A DNA stretch of 64,000 nucleotides from SKPS01 sp964469215 (GTDB lineage: Bacteria > Bacteroidota > Bacteroidia > Bacteroidales > SKPS01). This document shows, in pieces, positions 9,471-17,628 of the stretch (its first letter is position 1; each line of letters starts with the position of its first letter). Both the position numbers and the translations under genes were made by a program. The DNA is taken from positions 1 to 64,000 of the forward strand of contig CAYXYB010000006.1 in assembly GCA_964469215.1 (NCBI GenBank), written 5' to 3'. The notes under the pieces were generated by a model. The model saw only the letters and a program-made list of their open reading frames with translations. It was not told the origin of the DNA and did no database searches.

Positions 9471-10450
9471 CCAGGATATTGTTGATAGTTATTGCCTTGA
9501 TGCTGTGGAATTCGGTGGCAGCCCAGCTAAAGGCGTTCCGGGATGTTGTTCCTGACTCTTACAATTTCTGGCTTTATTATCCTGTGCAGGAAGGAGATAC
9601 GGTAGATCAGGAGTTGCCGGTACTGATATTTCTTCATGGCAGGAGCCTGACAGGCAGTAATATGGAGAGGGTTCGCCGGTACGGTATCATTGATGCATTG
9701 GAAAAGGGGAGGAGGGTTGATGCCATTATTGTGGCTCCGCAATGCCCGGCGGGTACCTCATGGAATGCCAGCCGGATACGCAACCTCCTCGACTGGGTGC
9801 AGCAGAACTACACAACAGATACCAATAGGGTTTATGTTGCCGGAATGAGCCTGGGTGGTTACGGGACTCTTGATTTTGCAGGTACTTATCCTGACAGAAT
9901 TGCAGCAGCCGCTGCTTTGTGTGGTGGAGGTACACCAGCGATGGCCTGCAATCTTGGTCAGGTACCCCTCTGGATAATGCACGGCACAAACGACAGGCAT
10001 GTTCCTATTTCGGAATCTGAGAAGATTGTAAAAGCCATCACCGAATGTGGAGATACCAGCAGGCTAAGGTTTACCAGGTTGAAAGGTCTTGATCATGGCG
10101 ACCTGGCCAGAGTGTTTTACACCCGGCACCTTTACGATTGGCTTATGATGCATTCAAGAAACGACACTGCTTTAATGGTTGACCGCAAGGTGGAGATAAC
10201 GCCTTATGACCTTCGGACTGCATACAGTGACCTGAATACTCGTGGCGGAACTGTTACTGTTGACAACAGTGCAGCGCAGACCCAATTATCTGATACATCT
10301 TCAGGATCTGCCTATTATACGATTAAGAAGGGAGATACTCTGAGCAGCATTGCCAGAAGGCATAAAACATCAGTAAAAAAACTATGTATGCTTAACGGAA
10401 TTACTGAAACCACCATCCTTCAGATCGGAAGAAGGCTAAGGGTAAGGTGA
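9467..10450 (+). CDS. Secreted alpha/beta-hydrolase (esterase) with C-terminal LysM domain
   Basis: A 327-residue protein with a signal peptide (about 1-19, AAQ at the cleavage site). The hydrolase domain (about 22-235) has the oxyanion segment LIFLHGRS, the nucleophile elbow GMSLGG (Ser128), and likely Asp176 (GTNDRHVP) and His210 (GLDHGD). This is the arrangement of phospholipase/carboxylesterase and feruloyl-esterase-like enzymes. After a Thr/Ser-rich linker a LysM domain (about 283-326, starting YYTIKKGDTLSSIARRH) should bind peptidoglycan or chitin-like N-acetylglucosamine glycans. The combination points to a periplasmic or wall-tethered esterase. It is translationally coupled to the propeller gene before it. 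The ester substrate cannot be read from sequence. Confidence 0.85.
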   Translation: MTRILLIVIALMLWNSVAAQLKAFRDVVPDSYNFWLYYPVQEGDTVDQELPVLIFLHGRSLTGSNMERVRRYGIIDALEKGRRVDAIIVAPQCPAGTSWNASRIRNLLDWVQQNYTTDTNRVYVAGMSLGGYGTLDFAGTYPDRIAAAAALCGGGTPAMACNLGQVPLWIMHGTNDRHVPISESEKIVKAITECGDTSRLRFTRLKGLDHGDLARVFYTRHLYDWLMMHSRNDTALMVDRKVEITPYDLRTAYSDLNTRGGTVTVDNSAAQTQLSDTSSGSAYYTIKKGDTLSSIARRHKTSVKKLCMLNGITETTILQIGRRLRVR

Positions 10451-10498
10451 TACTTGTATCCACTTTAGCCGAAACAGTTTTTTTATCTACTTAACTGT

Positions 10499-10506
10499 TA
10501 TCTTCG
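10499..10506 (+). promoter_or_regulatory. Candidate promoter of the symporter-peptidase pair
   Basis: TATCTTCG, one base from TAnnTTTG, 20 bases before the symporter ATG at 10527. The upstream T-run (10479-10483) is where a -33 element would be expected. Confidence 0.3.
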
Positions 10507-10526
10507 CTGCATAAAAACATACCATC

Positions 10527-12497
10527 ATGCATCTTTCGATCACCGACTGGCTGTTTATCGGAGTTTATTTCATGATCATGGCAGGGGTTACCCTTGCTTT
10601 GCGCCGGCGTGCAGGGCGCAATACAGGTGAATTTTTTCTAAGTGGCAGAAAACTCCCATGGTATATTGCCGGCACAAGTATGGTAGCTACTACCTTCGCT
10701 GCTGACACTCCACTTGCAGTTACCGAGCTTGTGGCCACCAACGGCATCGCAGGTAACTGGTTGTGGTGGAATATGCTTATTGGTGGTATGATGACAGTTT
10801 TCTTCTTTGCTCGTTTGTGGCGAAGGGCAGGTATCCTTACAGACTGTGAACTGGTAAGCATTCGTTATTCCGGAGGTGCAGCCCGCTTCCTCCGTGGGTT
10901 CAGAGCTGTTTATATAGGTGTGGTAATGAATGTGATAGTTATCGCATGGGTTAACCTTGCGATGGCTAAGATCCTTGCTGTGGTATTTCCGGGTTTCACA
11001 ATGTTTGGAGTCGCCTCGGTGAATATTGCGGGAATTATTATAAGCTCACATCTGATGCTTGTCGGACTGCTTACCGTATTTATCGCTTTTTATTCTTCAC
11101 TTTCGGGATTATGGGGTGTGAGCATAACCGATGCCATTCAGTTCGTACTTGCTATGACCGGGTGTATAGTCCTGGCCGTTGTGGCGGTAAACCATGCTGA
11201 CACGGGAGGAATTGCCGGACTTAAGGCTTCCCTGCCTGGGGAGGTTTTCAGCTATTTTCCGGCAATAGGAGGGGTAGCTAAGGGAACAGGTGTTCTTCAG
11301 CTTACGTTGCTTGCTTTCATTGCGTATATTGGTGTTCAATGGTGGGCAAGCTGGTATCCGGGTGCAGAACCGGGCGGCGGGGGCTATGTGGCTCAAAGGA
11401 TGATGTCGGCAAAGAATGAGAAACATTCACTTCTTGCCACCCTCTGGTTCCAGATAGCTCATTATGCTCTACGTCCATGGCCGTGGATTTTAGTGGCGCT
11501 GGTGGCTCTGTCAGTGATGCCTAAAGCCCCGGGGGTGGAAATGCTGCAGAAAGGTAACAGTGAATGGTTCATCGTGGCTGAGAAACAATTCAGAAATGCT
11601 TCCTTATCATCTGAGGATTTGATAATCACCGGCACCAATGGTTTTAATGAGTATTACGACATGTATGAAAATACCGTTGATCCCGGCAGAATGTATCCTA
11701 AGCTGATGGTGAAATATATGCCAAAAGGACTTCTGGGTCTGCTGCTTGCGGCCTTCTTTGCCGCTTTCATGTCAACAGTTGCATCCCAGACAGTCTGGGG
11801 TACCTCATATATCATAAACGATCTTGCAAGACCATATATCAGACCGGATGGAAGTGAGAAATATTACGTGGGAATTTCGCGCCTTACAACAGTATTATTA
11901 CTGATTCTGGGATTCATTGTCACTACTCAGCTTACCCGTATCAGCGATGCCTGGAAGTTCATTCTTGCATGTAGCGGAGGCATAGGGCTTGTGTTAATAC
12001 TTAGATGGTTCTGGTGGCGTATCAATGCCTGGTCTGAAATATCGGCTATGGTAGCTCCATTCATTCTTTATCCCCTGCTTCATAACAGCATGATACTGGA
12101 GATGCTTACAGGCAAATCCGCACCTCTCCCTTTTGAAATGACCCTGATAATTATTGTTGCCTGGTCTACTCTGGTTTGGCTTGTTGTTACCTTCATGACA
12201 CCACCAACAAGAGAATCTGTTCTGATGTCGTTTTATAAACGGGTTCATCCCGGTGGAGCCGGTTGGCGGCCTGTAAGCAGTAAACTTCCTGATGTTAAAG
12301 GAGACAGCGGTTTCATATATCTTATCATAAGCTGGATAGCCGGTTCGGTTATGGTGCTCTTTACACTCTTTGCAATTGGTAAACTTATATTTGCCGAGTA
12401 TCAGAATGCTTTTATCTGCTTTTTAATTGCAGCAATTTCTGCCATCATTATCATCTTTGCAATGAAAAAAAAGGGATGGAAAAACATAATCGATTAA
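10527..12497 (+). CDS. Sodium:solute symporter (SSF family)
   Basis: A 656-residue inner-membrane protein with about 13-15 hydrophobic helices. The start (ITDWLFIGVYFMIMAGVTLALRR) and the segments 'FFLSGRKLPWYIAGTSMVATTFAADTPLAVTE' (in part) and 'LLGLLLAAFFAAFMSTVASQ' are characteristic of the SSF family (SglT, PutP). It would couple Na+ entry to uptake of an unidentified solute. A soluble insertion around residues 335-385 is longer than in the short SSF members and seems common to the large Bacteroidota subfamily. It ends 10 bp before an oligopeptidase gene, so the pair probably forms one transcript and could serve uptake and breakdown of peptide or amino-acid compounds. That link is inference. 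Confidence 0.9.
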   Translation: MHLSITDWLFIGVYFMIMAGVTLALRRRAGRNTGEFFLSGRKLPWYIAGTSMVATTFAADTPLAVTELVATNGIAGNWLWWNMLIGGMMTVFFFARLWRRAGILTDCELVSIRYSGGAARFLRGFRAVYIGVVMNVIVIAWVNLAMAKILAVVFPGFTMFGVASVNIAGIIISSHLMLVGLLTVFIAFYSSLSGLWGVSITDAIQFVLAMTGCIVLAVVAVNHADTGGIAGLKASLPGEVFSYFPAIGGVAKGTGVLQLTLLAFIAYIGVQWWASWYPGAEPGGGGYVAQRMMSAKNEKHSLLATLWFQIAHYALRPWPWILVALVALSVMPKAPGVEMLQKGNSEWFIVAEKQFRNASLSSEDLIITGTNGFNEYYDMYENTVDPGRMYPKLMVKYMPKGLLGLLLAAFFAAFMSTVASQTVWGTSYIINDLARPYIRPDGSEKYYVGISRLTTVLLLILGFIVTTQLTRISDAWKFILACSGGIGLVLILRWFWWRINAWSEISAMVAPFILYPLLHNSMILEMLTGKSAPLPFEMTLIIIVAWSTLVWLVVTFMTPPTRESVLMSFYKRVHPGGAGWRPVSSKLPDVKGDSGFIYLIISWIAGSVMVLFTLFAIGKLIFAEYQNAFICFLIAAISAIIIIFAMKKKGWKNIID

Positions 12498-12507
12498 AAT
12501 AATAATA

Positions 12508-14628
12508 ATGAAAACAGCAACAACCCTTGCCCCGGTTATCTGTTTCTGTATTATAGCCTTGGTTGTAAGCGGATGTAAAAACAAAAATAAAGAAGCCATG
12601 AAACCACCTGTTGCCAGAGAGATTCCTTTCAAGATCACTACTCACGGACATACCCGCATTGATCCCTATTACTGGCTTAATGAGAGGGAGAACAGAGAAG
12701 TTATTGAATATCTGAACGCTGAAAATTCATATACACAGGCAATGCTTAAACCTGTGGAGAAAATAATGGATAAGCTTTATGATGAACTTATCAACCGGAT
12801 AAAGAAAGATGACGAGACTGTTCCCTACTTCAGAAAGGGTTACTACTACCAAACACGGTATCAGGGCGAAAGTGAATATCCGGTATATGTGAGATGGAAA
12901 ACCGGTATGGAAAAAACGCCCGAGATTCTGTTCAATATTAATCAGCTTGCTGAAGGCTATTCATATTTTAGCGACAACTACCATTATATAAGTCCAGACA
13001 ATAACATAGCTGCAATAGGGTTCGACACTGTGAGCAGGCGTAACTACACAATAAACTTTAAAGATCTGAAAACCGGGGAGTTTCTAAAGGATCAGATTCC
13101 GATGACAACAGGAAGTGTAGCCTGGGCAGCAGACAACAGGACTGTTTTTTACACCTTGCGTGATCCACAGACACTGCGTTCATATCAGATCATGAAGCAT
13201 GTTCTTGGGACAGATGTTGATGATGACAAGCTGATCTTTGAAGAAAAGGACGAAACATTCAATACCAGCGTTTACAATTCCAAATCTGATCATCATATCA
13301 TTATTGCCTCAACAAGCACAATGACAACAGAGATGAGGATACTTGATGCACGTAAACCCGGTGGAGATTTTACAGTGGTTGAACCAAGAGAGAGGGGGCA
13401 TGAGTACCTCATCTACCCAACAGCAGACAAGCTGTATATACGGACCAACTTTAATGCTAAAAATTTCAGGGTGATGATAACCGATATAGGAAAGCTTTCC
13501 CGTTCAGCATGGAAGGAGGTCGTTGGGCATGACCCCGGGGTATTGGTAGAAGACCTTGAAGTGTTCAATGATTTTCTGGTAGTGCAGGAGAGATTCAATG
13601 GGCTTGGTAGGTTCAGGATTATTGACAGTAGGGGCAATGCTCATCTGATGAACATGGAGGAAGAGAGCTTTGTAATCAGCGGCTCATCAAATCCCGAGCT
13701 GGCTTCCGGCGTGTTCAGGTTTGTATATTCATCTCTCACGACTCCGAGATCGGTTATTGATTACGACATGGAGAAGCGCACCAAGACACTTATGAAGGAG
13801 ACTGAGGTGCCGGGCGGCTTTGATAAAAGGAATTATGAAACTAAAAGGATATTTGCTAAAGCATCAGATAACACCAGGATACCTGTGACACTTGTTTACC
13901 GCAAAGGTTTGAAGCAGGATGGAAGCAATCCTGCTTTACTTTATGCTTATGGATCTTATGGTTACAGCATGGATCCGTGGTTCCGGTCATCAATATTGTC
14001 GCTGCTCGATCGCGGTTTCGTTTATGCCATTGCCCACGTAAGGGGTGGGGAAGAGATGGGCCGGCAGTGGTATGAAGATGGCAAGTTGTTGAAAAAGATG
14101 AACACATTTACCGATTTTATTGCCTGTTCAGAGTTTCTGATAAAAGAGAAGTACACAGTGCCGGAGAAGCTTTTTGCCATGGGTGGCAGTGCAGGCGGAC
14201 TTCTGATGGGGGTAATCAGCAATATAAGACCAGACCTGTTTAAAGCCATAATTGCACAGGTACCTTTTGTTGATGTTGTCACAACCATGCTTGATGAGTC
14301 TATCCCATTGACAACCGGCGAATTTGATGAGTGGGGAAATCCTAAGGAGAAGGAGTACTACGATTATATGCTTGCTTACTCTCCGTATGATAATGTTGTA
14401 AAGCAGGCATATCCGAATATGTTTATCACAGCAGGCTTTCACGATTCACAGGTTCAGTATTGGGAGCCGGCCAAATGGGTGGCAAAGCTGCGTACACACA
14501 GAACTTCAGAAAACCTGATACTATTGCACACAAATATGGATTTCGGGCATGGTGGTGCATCGGGGAGGTTCAGGGTTTACCGTGAAATAGCAATGGAATA
14601 TGCCTTTATGCTGATGTTGTTGCAGTAG
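12508..14628 (+). CDS. Oligopeptidase B-type serine peptidase, lipoprotein
   Basis: A 706-residue S9 (prolyl oligopeptidase) family enzyme closest in style to oligopeptidase B, which cleaves short peptides after Arg or Lys. The N-terminus has a lipoprotein signal (VVSGC, Cys23), so it is exported, unlike cytoplasmic E. coli PtrB. A seven-bladed propeller occupies about 80-440. The catalytic domain follows with 'HVRGGEEMGRQWYEDGK', nucleophile Ser561 in GGSAGG, an Asp in 'GFHDSQVQYWEPAKW', and His in 'DFGHGG'. It lies 10 bp behind the symporter gene. Specificity is inferred from family resemblance; the acidic pair that binds P1 Arg was not checked. Confidence 0.9.
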   Translation: MKTATTLAPVICFCIIALVVSGCKNKNKEAMKPPVAREIPFKITTHGHTRIDPYYWLNERENREVIEYLNAENSYTQAMLKPVEKIMDKLYDELINRIKKDDETVPYFRKGYYYQTRYQGESEYPVYVRWKTGMEKTPEILFNINQLAEGYSYFSDNYHYISPDNNIAAIGFDTVSRRNYTINFKDLKTGEFLKDQIPMTTGSVAWAADNRTVFYTLRDPQTLRSYQIMKHVLGTDVDDDKLIFEEKDETFNTSVYNSKSDHHIIIASTSTMTTEMRILDARKPGGDFTVVEPRERGHEYLIYPTADKLYIRTNFNAKNFRVMITDIGKLSRSAWKEVVGHDPGVLVEDLEVFNDFLVVQERFNGLGRFRIIDSRGNAHLMNMEEESFVISGSSNPELASGVFRFVYSSLTTPRSVIDYDMEKRTKTLMKETEVPGGFDKRNYETKRIFAKASDNTRIPVTLVYRKGLKQDGSNPALLYAYGSYGYSMDPWFRSSILSLLDRGFVYAIAHVRGGEEMGRQWYEDGKLLKKMNTFTDFIACSEFLIKEKYTVPEKLFAMGGSAGGLLMGVISNIRPDLFKAIIAQVPFVDVVTTMLDESIPLTTGEFDEWGNPKEKEYYDYMLAYSPYDNVVKQAYPNMFITAGFHDSQVQYWEPAKWVAKLRTHRTSENLILLHTNMDFGHGGASGRFRVYREIAMEYAFMLMLLQ

Positions 14629-14693
14629 GATTATTTGAATTCGGGTAATAGTTGCATATATTTCTTTTTTGTCGATCTTAATATTCATTATCG

Positions 14694-14701
14694 TAATTTT
14701 G
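14694..14701 (+). promoter_or_regulatory. Promoter of the HAMP receptor-trkH operon
   Basis: TAATTTTG is an exact TAnnTTTG, with TTTG at 14668-14671 located 22 bp upstream. It leaves a leader of about 90 nt before the ATG at 14797. The only other sequence between the peptidase stop at 14628 and this box is AT-rich. Confidence 0.5.
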
Positions 14702-14796
14702 TGTCAGGAAAGCTGAATATTTGCAGAAAGATTCAAAAAACTAACATGAACAGCTGTTATCAAATTCCATCCAACAACTAACAAAATCTTTTGCTG

Positions 14797-15567
14797 ATGA
14801 AAATGAGAATAAAAGGCAAAATCCTGATCGGATTTTTGATCATTATTGCCGTGCTGGCAGTAGCAGGTGGTGTATCGATATACGAATTTCTTCGGATTTC
14901 AGGTCTGGTAAAGGATATGATCAAAGATAACTACAAAACAATTCAATCCGGGAAAGCTATGATGGAGGCTTTGGAGCGTAAAGATAGCGGAGTACTCCTT
15001 CTTTTTCTCGGACAATTCAAGCAAGGATCCGCTGTATTACAGACAGCAGATTCGTTATTTTTACAATCACTGGAAGTTGCTACCGGAAACATTACAGAGC
15101 CTGGTGAAGATAAACTGGTAGAACAAATCAGGCGATCTTATAATCAATACTCTTCCAGTGTCAATATAACAGATAGCTTTTATTCGGTCAGCAAGCTTAA
15201 ATGGTATCAGGATGTTGTTCATCCTCGTTTTTACGAGGCAAAGGAGAAGGTTAATGATCTTATTAATATCAATCAGGAGGCAATGTTTATTGAAGCCACA
15301 CAGCTTGAACAACAGTCGAAACGTGCCCTGATGCCTGGAATTGTGGCTCTTACATCTTCATTATTGTTTTTGTTAATGCTTAATTTTTTTATTTCAAAAT
15401 ACTTTGTTCATCCAATTGTTACACTAACATCAGAGATGAAGAAGGTTCAGGCAAATAGAAATCATAGAATGGATGTAAAAATTGAAACTAATGATGAAAT
15501 TGGTGAACTGGCTTCAACAATTGATAAACTGACTACAAAACTGAATCAATTCAACATATCGGAATGA
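14797..15567 (+). CDS. Membrane receptor with KinB-like sensor and HAMP, no output domain
   Basis: A 256-residue protein from the ATG at 14797; the frame is also open from a TTG two codons earlier. It has a membrane helix (about 8-28), a periplasmic helical sensor (about 29-178), a second helix (179-200) and a HAMP linker (201-252) with Pro206 and the DEIGEL motif. The sensor contains 'ALERKDSGVLLLFLG', 'AD..F...L..A..NIT' and 'GE..LV..I..SYNQY'. This is the KinB-type helical sensor found on NtrB-like histidine kinases of this phylum. Here the protein stops straight after HAMP: there is no kinase, cyclase or methyl-accepting domain. Its stop overlaps the TrkH start by ATGA (15564-15567), so it is co-translated with the transporter. 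Confidence 0.8.
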   Translation: MKMRIKGKILIGFLIIIAVLAVAGGVSIYEFLRISGLVKDMIKDNYKTIQSGKAMMEALERKDSGVLLLFLGQFKQGSAVLQTADSLFLQSLEVATGNITEPGEDKLVEQIRRSYNQYSSSVNITDSFYSVSKLKWYQDVVHPRFYEAKEKVNDLININQEAMFIEATQLEQQSKRALMPGIVALTSSLLFLLMLNFFISKYFVHPIVTLTSEMKKVQANRNHRMDVKIETNDEIGELASTIDKLTTKLNQFNISE

Positions 15568-17012
15568 GACCAGAAATTGTAATTCGTTACACAGGTCAGG
15601 TTTTGTTATTTTGTGCCATATTTATGGGATTATCGGCTTTAATATCTGCCTGGCAAAATGAATCATCCTTTATCCCTTTATTATTTAGTGCATTGATGAC
15701 AGCGTTGCTTGGTCTTTTCCCATTGATTTTCGTTCAACGCAGTTTTAATCTGTCAGCATCAGAAGGTTTAATGATTGTGATTTTTGGATGGTTTGCCGCT
15801 TGCACAACCGGAATGCTTCCATACCTGATGTGGGGTGGAGAGTTTTCTTTTGTTAATGCATGGTTTGAAAGTGTATCCGGTTTTACCACAACAGGTTCAA
15901 CAATTCTGAAAGAAATTGATACTTTACCATACGGAATACTTTTCTGGCGTTCTGCTACTCACTGGATTGGTGGGATGGGAGTAGTACTTTTTGCTTTGCT
16001 TATAGTTCCTCATACCAGCATGATGAAAGTAATTCTTGTTCATTCTGAATTGTCTGATCTTGCAAAGTTGAATTTTGCATTCCGGGCAAAAAAAACGCTT
16101 GTGATCATAGCATACGTTTATGTGGGATTAACTATTGCAGAAACAACCTTATTGACTCTTTTCGGAATGCCATTATTTGATGCAATAAATCACTCTTTTG
16201 CTACTATTGCGACCGGCGGATTCTCAATACGAAATGCCAGCGTTTCTTATTATGATTCCATTTCTGTAGAATTGATCATAATGTTTTTTATGGTGGTTTC
16301 AGGCATTCATTTTGGGCTGATATTTCAAACTGTGACATTAAATTCAAGAAGCAATATCTTTAGATCATCGGTTGCCCGAAATTATCTGCTTATATTAGGT
16401 CTGGGTATAATATTGGTGTCATTTAAGCTGTTTCAATCCGGATTGTACAACATTGCAGATTCTTTAAGGTACGGTGCTTTTCAGGTTATATCACTTGGAA
16501 CTACAACAGGATTTGCGACTGCGGAGACATCAGTATGGCCATCATTTACTCAGATAATTCTGATATATTTCACTATTCAATGTGCAATGGCAGGGTCAAC
16601 TTCAGGTGGGTTAAAATTCGACAGAGTATTTGTTTTATTTAAATTGATATTTAATCAGATAAAAAAAATTCAACATCCCAGAGGAGTCTTCTCTCTTAAA
16701 ATAGATGGAAGAGTATATGACCATTCATTAGAGTCGGCAGTTGTAATTTTTATTGGCACCTACATGATTATCATGCTGCTGAGTACAATGATCCTTACAT
16801 ATTTCGATATGGATACTTTAAGTGCTTTTTCTGCTTCCGCAACAACTCTAGGTAATGTTGGCCCAGGTTTTAATAAGGTTAGTTCGTTAGGTAATTTTTC
16901 TTCTTTACCGGGGGTAGCAAAGATAGTTCTTACAGTAAATATGATATTAGGTCGACTTGAAATTTTTGGGATTATATCAATCCTTTTTATAAGGTCATGG
17001 AAACATAATTAA
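15564..17012 (+). CDS. trkH: TrkH/KtrB-type potassium transporter membrane subunit
   Basis: A 482-residue integral membrane protein of the superfamily of K+ transporters, with four pore-loop repeats. The filter positions are visible as SGFTTTG (around 105-111), ATGGFS (216-221), LGTTTGFAT (311-319) and TTLGNVGPG (427-435). It would take up K+ across the inner membrane. Known TrkH and KtrB subunits assemble with cytosolic RCK proteins (TrkA or KtrA), but no such gene is nearby. Instead the gene is translationally coupled to an upstream transmembrane HAMP receptor, which suggests direct control by that protein. TrkA could be elsewhere in the genome. The gene ends at a hairpin shared with the ferredoxin gene. 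Confidence 0.93.
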   Translation: MRPEIVIRYTGQVLLFCAIFMGLSALISAWQNESSFIPLLFSALMTALLGLFPLIFVQRSFNLSASEGLMIVIFGWFAACTTGMLPYLMWGGEFSFVNAWFESVSGFTTTGSTILKEIDTLPYGILFWRSATHWIGGMGVVLFALLIVPHTSMMKVILVHSELSDLAKLNFAFRAKKTLVIIAYVYVGLTIAETTLLTLFGMPLFDAINHSFATIATGGFSIRNASVSYYDSISVELIIMFFMVVSGIHFGLIFQTVTLNSRSNIFRSSVARNYLLILGLGIILVSFKLFQSGLYNIADSLRYGAFQVISLGTTTGFATAETSVWPSFTQIILIYFTIQCAMAGSTSGGLKFDRVFVLFKLIFNQIKKIQHPRGVFSLKIDGRVYDHSLESAVVIFIGTYMIIMLLSTMILTYFDMDTLSAFSASATTLGNVGPGFNKVSSLGNFSSLPGVAKIVLTVNMILGRLEIFGIISILFIRSWKHN

Positions 17013-17013
17013 A

Positions 17014-17043
17014 AAAAGAGCATTCCTTCAGAAATGCTCTTTT
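17014..17043. terminator. Bidirectional terminator between trkH and ferredoxin
   Basis: A perfect 11-bp stem, AAAAGAGCATT (17014-17024) with AATGCTCTTTT (17033-17043), and an 8-base loop. It has an A-run on one side and T-run on the other, so it can act in both directions between two convergent genes. Confidence 0.85.
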
Positions 17044-17067
17044 AAGATTAAAAACTGCACACTGATA

Positions 17068-17235
17068 TTATTCCGGTGAAATAGCTTCAACCGGGCAAAC
17101 ATCTGCGCAGGAACCGCAATCGGTACATACATCTGGATCTATTTTGTAGATATCACCTTCAGAAATTGCATCTACCGGACATTCGTCGATACAGGTTCCA
17201 CAAGCTGTGCAATCTTCATTGATAACGTAAGCCAT
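17068..17235 (-). CDS. 2[4Fe-4S] ferredoxin
   Basis: A 55-residue protein read on the minus strand from ATG at 17235 to TAA at 17068. It has two CxxCxxCxxxCP motifs, CTACGTCIDECP at residues 9-20 and CTDCGSCADVCP at 37-48, the exact pattern of clostridial-type ferredoxins with two [4Fe-4S] clusters. It is a small cytoplasmic low-potential electron carrier. It is divergent from korAB, whose enzyme needs a ferredoxin acceptor, and is thus the likely partner. The sequence is acidic, as usual. It has its own promoter at 17277-17284 and ends at the strong hairpin shared with trkH. Confidence 0.95.
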   Translation of the reverse strand: MAYVINEDCTACGTCIDECPVDAISEGDIYKIDPDVCTDCGSCADVCPVEAISPE

Positions 17236-17276
17236 GGCAATGTTTTTTAATTTAACTTGGTTTTCAATTGACTTTG

Positions 17277-17284
17277 CAAACCTA
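17277..17284 (-). promoter_or_regulatory. -7 promoter element of the ferredoxin gene
   Basis: The minus strand reads TAGGTTTG, an exact TAnnTTTG, 42 bases upstream of the ferredoxin ATG. The -33 region beyond it is an A/T run without a clear TTTG. Confidence 0.5.
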
Positions 17285-17530
17285 CATTTTTTTTATTAAC
17301 TCTTTAATCTTTTAGACATCTAATATTAAATTTAGAAATATTCTGAACAACAGCCTGCCATACAGTTTATCTTTCAGTTTGAGCAAAATCAATACGATTT
17401 AGATAAAATTGAGATTAAAATGGTGTTGCCAAATTGATAAATGCTGTAATTTCGCGGTGTAATTCTGAAGTATTCCGATGGCAAACACAACCCGGATGTA
17501 TTTAATGACCAGGTGGCAGACATTTAAAAG

Positions 17531-17538
17531 TAATTTTG
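17531..17538 (+). promoter_or_regulatory. Candidate promoter of korAB
   Basis: TAATTTTG, exact to TAnnTTTG, 90 bases before the korA ATG at 17629. A second weaker candidate is TTG (17426-17428), 18 bp, TAATTTCG (17447-17454). The rest of the 393-bp stretch 17236-17628 is AT-rich and shows no gene. Confidence 0.45.
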
Positions 17539-17628
17539 CCAATTATTATTTTTTTGGACATCATCCGGGATTTGTTATTTCATCTAATATGCACACCTGG
17601 TATCAAAAGAAATAAATCAAAAATAAAC

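Noticed and set aside
17236..17628. A riboswitch or small RNA before korA
   Set aside because: No conserved fold recognised; only AT-rich sequence and promoter-like boxes.
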